A DNA stretch of 64,000 nucleotides from Branchiostoma floridae (taxonomy: Eukaryota; Chordata; Leptocardii; Amphioxiformes; Branchiostomatidae). This document shows positions 1-11,972 of the stretch, in pieces. The stretch's first letter is position 1. Each line of letters opens with the position of its first letter. Position numbers and translations under genes: made by a program. Location: NCBI RefSeq assembly GCF_000003815.2, contig NC_049990.1, forward strand, positions 18,134,768 to 18,198,767. Direction: 5' to 3'. Below the pieces are notes generated by a model, which was not told the DNA's origin, did not search any database, and saw only the letters and a program-made list of their open reading frames with translations.

Positions 1-237
1 CCCATCGACACAAGAATGAAGAATCCTATCTAAAATTACCACCTGTCCACATAGACCGGATTGTATCAGTCCCAACTAGTCTTTTTTGTTTTTTGGCAGA
101 CTTCATTGTATTTATAGCAGTACTAGAAGGTACACACTGGGAGGAACATTCTAGCACGTCTTTCTCCCACCGTGCCAAGTTATGTTTGATCAACTCTTGA
201 CAAAATTGAAGTTGTATACACTGGTTGTGTATTTCAG

Positions 238-3200
238 GGAGAACTGGTGGCACGTCCCCCAAGCCATCCTTCCTGGCCAGCCTGAACCCCGTCCCGCTGG
301 GGGCGTGGCAGCACTGGTAGTACCAGCAGTGGAGCATCAGGCTCACCCACAGACAAGAATGCACCAAAGGTTGGTTTGTTTGTATTGTATACCTGGTAAG
401 CTGCCTCTTGGTGGAACACACCAGGTATGTACTGAAGTGTACAAGCCACATGGATGAATTTATATGATCCACTCAGTTCTACTCCCTTTGACAAATGTGG
501 TGGTTCTTTAATATGATAAAGGTGTTTCTTTCCTTAGATATGTTTATGATTGACTTTGTAGAGCTGAATGTAGAACTGATGGCAAATATTTTACAAGTTA
601 CAATATTATATCTGTGGCATATTTCTGGTTTGACTGATCCTTTGCTGATGTCCTTGATAAAGAAATGAATATCAATATGTAAACATGTGTTTTGGATGTG
701 TTTAGTGAAATTGTATGCGAGGTTAAACTTACATGTACTGTACTTAATCTCTTCCAGGATGGTTCCAGTCTCGGTCTTCCCCGTTCTTCCAGTAACCAAG
801 GTCTGGCTTCAAACAAGGAGAAGATTAAACAGTGGATTAAGGACAGAGCCACCAAGTTTGAGAAGGATTACTTCAGCCACGAGACCCAGGGGATTAGCCA
901 CCCGGCTCTGGATGTGCTGAGAAGACTGTGTGACGCAGTGGAGAAGTTAGCCCTAGAGGTAAGGATTCTAGTTCTTATCTAAAACACAGAAGGACTAGTT
1001 CTTATCTACTGGCTTCGTCTACTTGTACTTAGGATTTCCTCAGTTGGCCATATTTTTTTGCTTGTTTAATGCAGTTATGAAGTTTCCCATTCTGATGTTA
1101 AGTTGTTTTGATGTCAACAGTGTTACAATGGTGATATGATAAGAGAAGATGTCTGAGCAGTGTTCTTTTTAATGTATTAGACAATCCAGCATATATTCAA
1201 CTTTGTTTAACAAAAAGTGTTCATTTATTCAGTCATTGATTGCAACAAGTGGTTTTTATTTGACAAAATTGTTTCTGAAGGAAAAACACCAAGTTAGTCA
1301 CTGCTGGTATCATCTGGCTAGTCATCTGTTGTTGTAGAACTAGAAAAGTAGCATAACCTTGCAGTAACTGCCATTCTTGTCTGCCTTGTAATGCAAGGAA
1401 ATATATGGTGCTAGTCTATACATCCTTCAAAATTTGATACAGTGCATGTTGCAATTTTTTACTGTGCGTTTCCAGTGCGCAATTTTTGGCCTCATCACAT
1501 CACACTGCAAACATGCTGTGAAAGTCTTTAATTATGTTACTACAACACATTGTTTCTAACATGATTTTAAAGGCATATCAATGTCTTTTAGTGTGGCAAA
1601 ATTACAGGGATTTGCATTTGTATTGAAGCTTGTTGCTTATAGTGGAATGGTTTTTCCTCCTATGTATCTACAGAAGGACAGAGGTATTGACTGCCTGGTG
1701 GACATCAGCAGGATTGTGACAGATTCTGACGTCTCACCGTTTGAGATCCAGCACAGCGGGCTGGTGAAGTCCCTCCTGGCGTACCTCACCAGTCAGAGCG
1801 AGAACGACGCCGTGACTCGCATCGTCAGACTCAAGAGGTTCCTGCACGTTTTCCTGGACTGCCCCGTAAGTACACAAGTGTTGCATCACTGTTAGTTCAA
1901 AGTTAAAATGCTTCCTACACCTTTCCACGACCACCTAGTTGTCTATTGCCCACAATAAATTGTGTGAGCACTACAGCAGAAGGTTGTTCTAAGCACTACA
2001 GCAGAAGGTTGTTCTAATAGTAGTGGTATAAGTTTAGCCATATTCTTTCTGATAAGAGCTAAGCAGAGAAAGCAATATGTACAGAGAAAGCAATATGTAC
2101 CATGGCAGCCTTTAGCAGGGTTTGAACCCACAAATGCAAAGCAAATCCTTGGCTATTGCACTTGTTGTTTGCACCACCGTAGTGTGAGGGAAAACATACT
2201 GTCTTGTATTCATGAATTGATTCTGATTTTCCAGTATGTATAAAGAACATACAGCTGAACTTCTGATTCACTTCTAGCACATTTGCTGAATTTGAAATGT
2301 TTCAGCAATCCTGCTTTTTTTGGTTGCATTACTGTATATGTAATAGTATTGATACAAACATGTTGAAAGAGATTGCAGGTATCATAAACTGACTACTGAC
2401 CATATCTTTCTATTTGCAGGCTCCAGATGGCACCATGGTTGTGAAGAGTGCAGACCCGAGTAACCAGCCAGCGTTGTTCCCTCTGGTCGCCAAGCTGAAC
2501 GGCTGTATTAACCAGCTGGAACAGTTCCCTGTCAAAGTGCATGACTTACCAGGGGGAGGGGCTGCCACTGGAAGGTATGGACAGACTTCTGTAAATCTTA
2601 AAATGCTGTAACCTCTCACCTGCAAATTCATAATTTTTGGCATATACATTTCCAGTTTATTACTACTGTGATACAGAATTGTTACAACTGCATAGTCCCG
2701 TTTTATTGCAAAATTAAGTCCCAGCAAACAGGACTGTATTTACAATATTTATGTAATCATTAGCATAGTTTTAGCTATACTAGCAGATATGATATATATT
2801 TTCTTATTGTACAGTCATACAAGTCTTCACATAGCAATAAACTATATGTTCTTTAGAGTGTCATATAAAGTACAGTCTGTAGTTCATCAACATGAACTGA
2901 CTTTGATCTTAATTGTACCTAACATGGTTGTACAGAAATAATATTGTTGTAGGCTGATCCCATAGCCCTGTCTACCTCTGTCAGAACATAAAAATGGAAA
3001 ATAAAACATAGAAATGAAAATATTTGACAGACATGCAGACTCTCTATCAATTATTGGCTACAATTCTAATCAGTCAGGATCGGTCTATAAACGCTTGTCT
3101 TAGATATCTTGTGATATTAACTAGATTGCTATTCCTTGTATCCAGGGGTTCGCAGGCACTGAAATTCTTCAACACACACCAACTGAAGTGTCAGCTCCAG

Positions 3201-6200
3201 AGGCACCCCGACTGTAAGAACGTTAAACAATGGAAGGGTGGTCCGGTCAAGATCGACCCCCTGGCACTGGTACAGGCTATCGAGAGATACTTGGTTGTCC
3301 GCGGTTACGGGAGAATACGAGACAGCGAGGATGAAGACAGCGACGAAGATGCCTCCGACGACGACGTTGATGAATCTTTGGCAAGTGTTTCAACCGTAAA
3401 GTCACATCCATACATTCCACTTCTTGCTTGAAGTGTTGCTCAGTCCAAACATTGTACCAACTCTGTAATAACAATGTAAAAACACAGCACAGCATTTCAG
3501 TACTAGTCTGCTGACAGTTTACATAGAACAGTGTTCTATGGACAATTGTTACTGGTACAATGTATGGATTTGCATTTGCAGTGACTGCATCCTTATATGC
3601 TGTAACACTGTATTCAGTCTTTTGTGTACCTGGTATGTTTGTGCTGGAAGTACAAGGCCTGCTCCAATAAGTTGTCTTCTGTGTCTTCCTTCTACAGTCC
3701 ATAACCTAAGTGTTTCTGGTTGCTTTTCAGTTTTTTTTGTCTGCTGTGAAAACCTTTTTCTTTTGTTCTCCACATTGCACTGAATGCCTTCACACTAGGG
3801 AAATAGAACAGGGGAAGACACATTAACACACACCACCATGTTTTCACTGTAATATAATACAGCATGCTAGAAGATGTTTCTTGAGAAAACAAAGTATCCA
3901 TTCTTTGCATTAAGACATATAACAGCAAACCTTAAATAAAAATATGTTGTTGAACTTGGCATGACATGCAATAATTTTCAGAAGACAAAGTAAAGAGATC
4001 ATGTCAATATGTTCTAATATTTACCTTGCCTTCTCCGTACCACTCTTACAGATGGCCACGTTCTCTGGGCCGAATGTGCGGCACAGACTGCAGTTCTTCC
4101 TGAGTGACCACCTGCTTCCCTACAACATGACTGTGTACCAGGCGATCCGCCAGTACGGACAGACAGCCGAGGAGGACAGGGAGACAGACGACGAGTCCAA
4201 CCCCCTGGGGAGAGCTGGGATCTGGATCAAGACGCACACCATATGGTGGGTCTTCTCTCCGAGTGTTTCATGTTTGGACCAGCCCAGGGTTCTCTACAGG
4301 ATCTGTCCTTCCGTCCCAGGACATGTTGGGATGGAAAAAAAGTTAGCACCACCTGTCAGAAAAATTTCAGGTCATTAATCCAAAATTGACAGATCAAATC
4401 AACAACTTGGTTTCCCAAGCAATGAGTGGGACGGAAAAAAATTTAAAGCTATGTACAGACCTCAGCCAGCTGAAACAAATTAAAAGTGATCTCTCAAACC
4501 AGTTAAGCTCACTGTAAAGGGACTTTTCCACTGGTCATAACAGAGTAGACAGACTATATTCACAATTACAGTATTCACAGAATCTTTGTGTGATGAGAAA
4601 TTCTCCAAGGTCTTTCTGAAAAGTACAATGAACATTTGACCACGGCTTAACATCATGTCCTAAGGACTGCGACCCTTTTGTATGTAGCATGTATGGTGGC
4701 TGAATGACAACTGCCAGGTATAAAGGCCCAAAGTCCGGAGGCAGGGTCACTAACCTCTAGACGACAGTAACTAGTATGTGCAAACCTTAACTGTGAAATT
4801 TCAGTGATACAAACTTCATGTATTTTCAGTACAAAGCATGAGATGACATTCATGGGTTTCCCCCTCTCACAGGTACAAACCAGTCCCCTTCGATGAGGAC
4901 AGTAAGACAGAACTAGTGGCGGCTGCCTCAGCTACCAAGAAGGGGAAGGGGACATCCCCCAACAAGGGGCCGGCCAAGGCAGCAGCTAGGAAACATGATG
5001 AATTGTGGAACGGTAAGTGTTGCATTCATACCATATTCTTGTACTTAGAATATCACAGAAACAAAGTGAAAATGAAGCTCAATGAAGAGGTAATGTTCCA
5101 CTGGTCCTGATTGAAAGGACAGATGCTGTGTACAGTATTTACAGGTTCATTGTACCAGGGAAATTCCCCTAGCTCTTTTTGGCAAGTAGCGTACAATGAA
5201 CAGTGGACTACATCCCATCCAAAGAGCTACAACCCTTTTCATTAGCAAGCATGTGAGGTGAGCAATGGCAGCCAGGATTCGAACTCCCAACCTCTTGGTC
5301 GAGAGGCTTGGGTGCTAACTACTGAACTACCCACACTGCTACTGTGCGTGGTTGGTCTCAAAACAGTTTCTGCTATGTATGCTCTTAATTTGTTAACCAT
5401 ATTGGACATCCATTCATTGTTCTTTCCAGAGGGAGTATGTCCAGGTCCGTTATCACCCCTGAAACCCCTGCTGGTGCCAACCCTCCCTGGGAACGTACGC
5501 ATCGACGACCCGTCCCTAGAGGTCATCTGTTTAATGAGGGTGATCCACGCTCTCAACAGATATTGGTACACATTATTTGAGGTAAGTTTCAGTCTTTCTG
5601 TAGTGCCAAGTTAATACTGAGATTTAACACCAAGCAGTCCAAGTAATGGGTACGCCGGCTCCAGTGGTATGAACCAATGGCTACATAGATACCCTATATG
5701 AAATAGAAGTTACCAAGGTCGTGGTAGACTGAGGAAATCTTGGAAGGAGTGAGGTAAGAAAGACATCAATGTGTGTGTGTGTGGCATTGACTGCTGAACA
5801 GAGCCACTGGGAAGCGTGGTGGTGTGAATACTTGTCCACTATATTGCTCACTGCTGTGTCAGGGACCCATGCAGCAGTATCATCAGATACTGGACAATAC
5901 TACTGTAAATGCATTTAAGTTTGTGGGGATTTAATTTCGCGGTAGCGGGAAAAAGGACTGTTCTTGGTAGCACCATGTACTGTAGTCTCTTACTGCCATG
6001 AAAAAATGTTTGTGGTGGTTTTAAGTTCACGGTAAATTTCCAACGCAAAAGCCGTGGACATAAAACCACCGCAAAATTTATGCAGTTACAGAATTCCTGG
6101 AATTAGATGAGTGTTTTTGTGTTTCTCTTAGTAACTTTTTTTTTCTCCCGTTTTCTCAGAATGCGCCCACGAAGCCCATCCTGCCCCCATCTGACTTCAT

Positions 6201-9200
6201 CAACAGTAAACTCACAGCAAAGGCCACAAGGCAACTCCAGGACCCCCTAGTCATAATGACTGGCAACCTTCCGCCCTGGTTGGTGGAGATAGGCAAAGCC
6301 TGGTGAGTCATGCTTGAACTTGTCCTAAAATTATCATAAACTTCCTTGCACTTTTGACCAATTGCTGATGTCACGTATGCACAAGATCAGGTGTTGATAA
6401 GATCACTCACAGGAGTTTACTTTCTGAAGTAATTGGTCATCAGTATTGATTCTGAAGAAGGCGACAGTTGTCATTGAAAATTTGATCCATGTATACCTTT
6501 GTGCTGGAAAACAGTTAAGCATTGTACTTTGTCCTAAAATTGTTGGAATATCGGAAAAAATTTTATCAGTGTCACACAGTCCACGAGCTTTGGTCCGTAT
6601 TTGTTAATTGCCTTGCACCAAATTTGAAAATCGTCTGAGACTCAAGCACATTTTTCCCCAAAAAATCTACCCCAACACATTGGATAGATCTTGGGACTTG
6701 GCCGATGTCTAAAGTTTGTACGATGATCCTATGAACCCTGTGTGTATAACTGCCAAAAATGTCATTTAGAGCTTTGTTTCCAGTGACATCCATCACTTTT
6801 TCAGTGTCACTGGTTTGTCCTCGCTAAAGAAATCAGGTAGTACATATGGAAAAACAGTTATGTCAAAATCACTAACTCACCATGTTTATATGTAAATGTC
6901 ACTCTTCGAACAGTTTGTCTTATCTCCTGCTGTTGTTTCCCCAGCCCTTTCTTACTCCCATTCGACACGCGGCAGACCCTTTTCTACATGACGTCGTTTG
7001 ACCGAGACCGTGCTATGCAGAAGCTGCAGGACAGCTCTCCCGAGGTCACCAGTACGGACTCCACAGATAGCAGAGTGGCACCAAGACTAGATAGGAGAAA
7101 GGTACGTCATGGACAATGCTTTATGTTTGCTGTGTGCTTCATTGTTCTTGATAAATATGTCATAAAGTGCTGCGTAACTGCACACCGGACTGGAACTGCT
7201 TTAAAAAAACATAACGTCAAGAATCATTTCCAGACCCACAAAAAGAAAACTTGCTTATATTATCCATTTTGTTTTTAACCATCTGAAACCTTCCGTGGAT
7301 CATGGAATTTGCACTGGAGAAAGTTGACATCATTGCCATTTTTCTGTTTTTAAATTGCATGTGACATTTCTGCCAACATGCCACTTAACATGAATTTTTT
7401 TCTATCACACATATGCCATTGGTTATATCACACATATGCCATGGTTTTGTCCTAGGAGTTCTCAGAACTATAAACACATTATACCGGACTGATATAAGTC
7501 TGAACCTGAACCTCTGGATCTAAATCCAGACCTAAACTTGACTTTAAGTGCAAGACATCCGACTGCTAGGATGTTTAACAGATGTGAAGTCTACTCTTTG
7601 AAGACTATATCTAATACTTCCCATTCATTCTTCCAGAGAACAGTTTCTAGAGAAGACTTGTTGAAGCAGGCTGAGTCAGTCATGAATGACCTTGGCAACT
7701 CCAGGGCCATGTTGGAGATACAGTATGAAAATGAGGTGGGGAAAACTTTTTCTCAAAGCATCTTTTTTGCTTGTTGTTTAGATTTTGTCAAGATTTTGAT
7801 AAAGCCAAGCAGACATTGCGTATCTATGATAAGTGTTCTATTGATCTACAGGATGTACAATCCATATCAGCATGTTCTGTTATCTGTGTTAATCGCTCAT
7901 ATCTGTCCATGTTGTCCCTGTCAGGTTGGTACAGGGTTGGGGCCGACCCTGGAGTTCTATGCACTGGTGTCCAGGGAGGTGCAGAGAGCCGATCTGGACC
8001 TGTGGAGAGGAGAGGCTGTGCCACTCCCAGACTCTAAAGGTAAACTAGCAACTTTACCAGACTGGTACAGTACTTTTGTACACTTCTGTTTTTGGCGGTG
8101 CCTCAGGGGCAGAGGCAGTCTTGTACATATGTCTTTTTTGGCAATGCCTCAGGGGCAGAGGCATTCTTGTACATAAATCTGTCTTTTTTGGCAATGCCTC
8201 AGGGGCAGAGGCAATCTTGTACATGTATCTGTCTTTTTTGGCAATGTGTCAGGGGCAGAGACATTGTTGTACATATGTCTGTGGTGTATGGAAGGAATTC
8301 AAACAAAATTTGCAAGTACTACCAAGCACAGACACAGAACACAGGAAAATGGGTGTTGGATTTGACTGTATTCTTCATGGATAGATAATTTGACTGTACT
8401 CTATTTGAGGCCTCTTGCTGTTTTTTTGCTGGCTTTTCATGTTGCTATGTATAAAATCCTCTTAATGTGTTCTTGCATTGCTCGTTTGTCTTTTCTGCAG
8501 GAAACCAAGATGGAACTTTGTATGTGCATTCCTCATTGGGACTCTTCCCACAGCCCTATGGCAGAACAGCCAAGCTTGGTCACGTGACCAAGGCCAAGAT
8601 CAAGTTTAGATTCATAGGGAAGTTCATGGCCAAGGCCTTGATGGACTCCAGAATGGTGAGCTACATCCACAACTTTAATGATATTACAATTGCCAGTGTC
8701 TAGAGATGGTAATGTAGAGGGACTGGTGCATGTGGAAAACCTCCTCCCTCTATTATATACAATGTGATGGACTACCAAAAAAGTGTGGATTCTACTATAG
8801 ATATAATCTGTGCTTGTTATGAACTTAGGTAAAGTGTGTCTTTTGTGGGCCAACAGTTGTTTTATTTACATGCTTTCCGTATCATTATTTCAGGTTGACT
8901 TCCCACTGAGTCTGCCCTTCTACAAGTGGGTGCTAGGGCAGGAGGCATCCCTTTCTGTCACAGATATACAGGTCAGCTTTGGGTTTATGTCATGCAGAAA
9001 AAATGCTTATGGTTTTGAGTACGAAACTGCCCAGCCACTGAGAAGACCCACTCTCTTAGATGAAATAGGAATAGATAGATAAAATCAATGCCTAACTGTC
9101 CCGTTTATTAATACCTTTTTATGCACCTTTTGAGAGATAGGTCTGAACCTAAGGCAAAAACTTCTTTTCCTACCTCCAGTATCTGGACCCTGTCGTTGCC

Positions 9201-11972
9201 AAGTCTGTGTCCCAGCTGGTGGATGTGCTGAGACAAAAGTCTCGTCTCCAAGAGGACAAAGCACATGTAAGTACGCTGCACACACTTCCTATGAAGTTTT
9301 TTTTAATGTTTCATTGCCTTGCAGTCATGGCTTCAACTTTCAATTCAAGTACCAGACTTACCAATCCAGCATTACCAAAGTGCCTAGCCAGGGACTGGCC
9401 CCTTGCTCCTCTCTGTGAGGTTACTCAATATTGTACGGTCCTGAGCAATAGCTACAGTAAAGGCGCCATAACTAGTTAGCTTTAAATCATGCAGCTAGAT
9501 GTGTAAAAGTAAGATGTGACAGTTTGATGTAATATTGCTAGTTGCTGAAGATGGTGTGTTACACCAAAAGACCAGGTTTACAAGTACAGACTCTGTGGGC
9601 ATCAGTGAAACTCTTATATGACAGTACACTAATCTGTGTATTTTGTTGTTCTGGCAGACTGCACAGAGCCTGCAGTTGGCCCTGGAAAGCCTGACATTAG
9701 ATGGGTGTAGAATAGAGGACCTGGATCTGGACTTCACGTTACCCGGGCACCCAAACATAGAGCTGAAGAAGGGAGGCAAGGACATCCCAGTCACTATACA
9801 TAACCTGGAGGAGTATGTCAAGGTAAAGTAGGATTGTGTGCTTAGTGCATTCTCTATGAAGAGCCTATACAAAAGGCTGTACTAAACTGGGCAGAGGTTT
9901 TTACTGTGTGGTTGTGGCCTCTAACCAGCTGACAGCCAATCAGAGAATTGAGTATTTCCTTTAGTTAGACTTGATTCTCTGATAGGCTGACAGCTGCTCA
10001 GAGGCCATGCTGACAAAAGTGGAAACCTCAGGCTGGTCAAGAAGAGCCTCCACAAGATATATTGTATAGGCTGTGGTCGTGGCTCTGTATTGGAGAATAT
10101 CTCTTAATTCAGAATTTGGGTGTTACAGTTCAAACCATCACCGAAGTTGCATATACTATAGTCTTGTTGTTTTTTCTTTCGATGAAAAGCGGCCTCAAGG
10201 CCAAAAAACAAAAAAACATTTTCAGTAAAGAAACAGTTCAGATGTGCATTGTAACTGTAAAAGGAGTTTATAGGGTAGAAAGATTAGATCATCATGTTCT
10301 GTTTTCATATCTATTTGCAAATATTTTGTTCACTTCCCCTCCAGCTTGTAATTCACTGGACGTTAATAGAGGGCGTTTCAAGACAGTTTGAGTCGTTCAG
10401 AGAGGGGTTCGAGTCTGTCTTCCCTATGTCACACCTGCAATACTTTTATCCTGAAGAGGTAAGTGATTTTGATTATCATAATACAAGATTCCATGCTTTG
10501 CTTCATCCTACAAATACAATACAACAGTTTGTTGGGACCATTATATATTCATGTGAAATTTGATCTCTATCTGAATTGACAGGTTTTTTCAGCTCCCTAC
10601 ATGTTTTGGCTCAAGAATTGCATAATCATGACATTGTACTCTTGACATTTAAACTAACGATAGTAATCTTTTTCAATTTTTTTCCCTAGACTTTGGCCCA
10701 AATGCTAGTGATACAGTACAGTAAAGTAATACTGAAATGTATGAGGACACTTTTCAATGCCACACTTAAATTTTATGCATAATGGTTACAAATATGTGGG
10801 TATGGTTACAAATATGCATGTATCCTTCATTAGATAGGACAAGCACTTTTGTGAATAGGAAGCAGGGTGAATGAAAATTCTAACCGGAAACTATGTAACT
10901 CCACTGCCCACCCCAAAAAAGGCTAGTGTTGGCATGCTTTTCTAGGGTAGGTCAGGAAACAGGAAACACAGCATTTTTTTCCTGTGCATTTTTTTCCCTG
11001 GCCTAACGTACATTGTACCCATTGTCTTGTATCAGCTTGATCAGCTGTTCTGTGGCAACAAGACTGAGCCGTGGGACATAAAGATGCTGATGGAGACGTG
11101 CAGACCTGACCACGGCTACTCCCACGACAGCCGCTCCGTCAAACACCTGTTTGAGATCATGAGCAACTTCGACAACGATGAGCAGAGAGAGTTCCTGCTG
11201 TTTGTCACAGGGAGCCCCAGACTCCCAGTCGGAGGTGAGTGACTCAAATCAGCTCCTCTAGCAACAATATACGTGAAATGGTTAACGTTTCAGAGGTCCC
11301 ATGTTCAAGTCCCTAACAGGCCCTGGTGTTGTACCTTTGGGAAAGGCACTTAACACGAATTTCCCACCTAAAAGATGGGTGCTCCCGAGCAGTACAACTG
11401 TTTCACTATTCCTTATACTGGAAGCAACAAGCAAGTTGAATAGATTTCTGCAATATACATTCTTCAACAGTTGAGAAATAGTAAAGCTATGCATGGTTTG
11501 CACAGTAACAAGTCGGTTGAAATGACACCTTTTTCTCAGATAAGGTGTCAGAAGCATCTCAAGTTAAACTTTTGTGGTTGTAGTAGTAGTGGTAGTAGTA
11601 TCCGTTATTCGATTGTACTTCTGCTGGGTTTCCTTGACACAGTATAAGCAGCTTACAGTGATAAAAGTTCTTCAAAAGCTCTCACTTTGAATGTACATTC
11701 TTTGAACATGCTATACAATCTGTGATATATTTTGAGTCCCTGAATTGATTTCTCACTTGATGACATCTGTTGCAGGATACCGTGCCCTGAACCCTCCTCT
11801 CACCATCGTACGCAAGGCCGTGGAAGCGCCTGAGAACCCTGACGACTTCCTCCCATCCGTCATGACCTGCGTAAATTACCTGAAGCTTCCAGACTACACC
11901 TCCATAGAGGTCATGGCCAACAAGCTCCGAACAGCGATGAAAGAAGGACAACACTCCTTCCACCTCTCATAG
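238..11972 (+). CDS. TRIP12: TRIP12, HECT-type E3 ubiquitin ligase, C-terminal half (5' partial)
   Basis: Nuclear HECT ubiquitin ligase of the UFD (ubiquitin-fusion degradation) and DNA-damage pathways. I traced 19 exons with consistent phase: 238-369, 758-958, 1674-1865, 2420-2574, 3146-3380, 4052-4245, 4873-5012, 5430-5581, 6160-6302, 6945-7101, 7637-7735, 7925-8039, 8501-8655, 8894-8971, 9180-9266, 9658-9822, 10345-10458, 11036-11234, 11776-11972 (TAG). Together they give about 968 residues. Diagnostic stretches seen are [76 protein letters not shown] and the catalytic [16 protein letters not shown]. An acidic Asp/Glu stretch lies near 3320-3370. The first window exon needs a 1-base frame change around 287-294, and the intron after 3380 uses a GC donor. 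Upstream exons, including the WWE and ARM-like regions of the family, are outside the window. Identity is near certain. Confidence 0.97.
1966..2101 (+). repeat. Two short tandem duplications in a TRIP12 intron
   Basis: A 26-bp unit (core agcactacagcagaaggttg) is present twice in a row from about 1966 to 2016, and an 18-bp unit (core agagaaagcaatatgtac) twice at about 2066-2101. Both lie in the intron between 1865 and 2420. Confidence 0.8.
4575..4760 (-). repeat. Degenerate tRNA-derived SINE-like copy
   Basis: It shares the order of short blocks (aaattc, acaatgaac, taaggactgcgaccctttt, agcatg, ggaggcagggtcacta) with the better copies at 5100-5345, 24770-24988, 34915-35130 and 44395-44545. It is diverged, and the limits are approximate. 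Confidence 0.5.
5100..5345 (-). repeat. tRNA-derived SINE (minus strand)
   Basis: Read on the minus strand this starts with a tRNA-like head: gtgggtagttcagtagttag resembles an A box, and the gggagttcgaatcctggc region resembles a T-arm/B box. A body follows that is shared with four other loci in the window. It lies in the TRIP12 intron before exon 5430-5581. It is a SINE and not a functional tRNA, because the cloverleaf is degraded. Confidence 0.65.
5901..6091. mobile_element. Foldback MITE-like element
   Basis: The ends are tactgtaaatgcatttaag and aaaatttatgcagttacag, imperfect inverted copies. Inside, ttaatttcgcggtagcgg pairs loosely with gttcacggtaaatttcc. The structure fits a non-autonomous DNA transposon in a TRIP12 intron. 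The superfamily is not assigned. Confidence 0.5.
8083..8283 (+). repeat. Minisatellite of about 50 bp, four copies, in a TRIP12 intron
   Basis: The core cctcaggggcagag (last copy gtgtcaggggcagag) starts at about 8101, 8147, 8197 and 8247, each followed by a variant of gcattcttgtacat and tctgtcttttttggcaat. Periods are therefore 46, 50 and 50 bp. The intron is 8040-8500. Confidence 0.9.
11280..11420 (+). repeat. SINE fragment sharing the 'gggaaaggcactt' block
   Basis: The block tgttgtacctttgggaaaggcacttaacac, with an upstream tRNA-like cccatgttcaagtccc, resembles the heads at 40335-40450 and 42970-43475. It lies in the last TRIP12 intron. It is short and diverged. Confidence 0.5.

Larger units (their letters stand above)
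7637..11972 (+). other. TRIP12: HECT catalytic domain of TRIP12
   Basis: Exons 11-19 of the part seen here encode the HECT domain, from the [13 protein letters not shown] region to the terminal HSFHLS. The thioester-forming cysteine is codon 11868-11870 in the VMTCVNY context. The stretches [39 protein letters not shown] and [10 protein letters not shown] are the usual conserved HECT and TRIP12 blocks. No key residue looks missing, so the enzyme should be active. The domain limits are approximate because they are assigned by memory of the family. Confidence 0.9.

Noticed and set aside
182-457. 91-codon + strand frame overlapping the first TRIP12 exon
   Set aside because: It is open across the exon but lacks TRIP12 similarity and ends in the wrong phase for exon 758-958.
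5230-5345. tRNA gene
   Set aside because: A and B box-like parts belong to a dispersed SINE with a common body at several loci; the cloverleaf is not intact.
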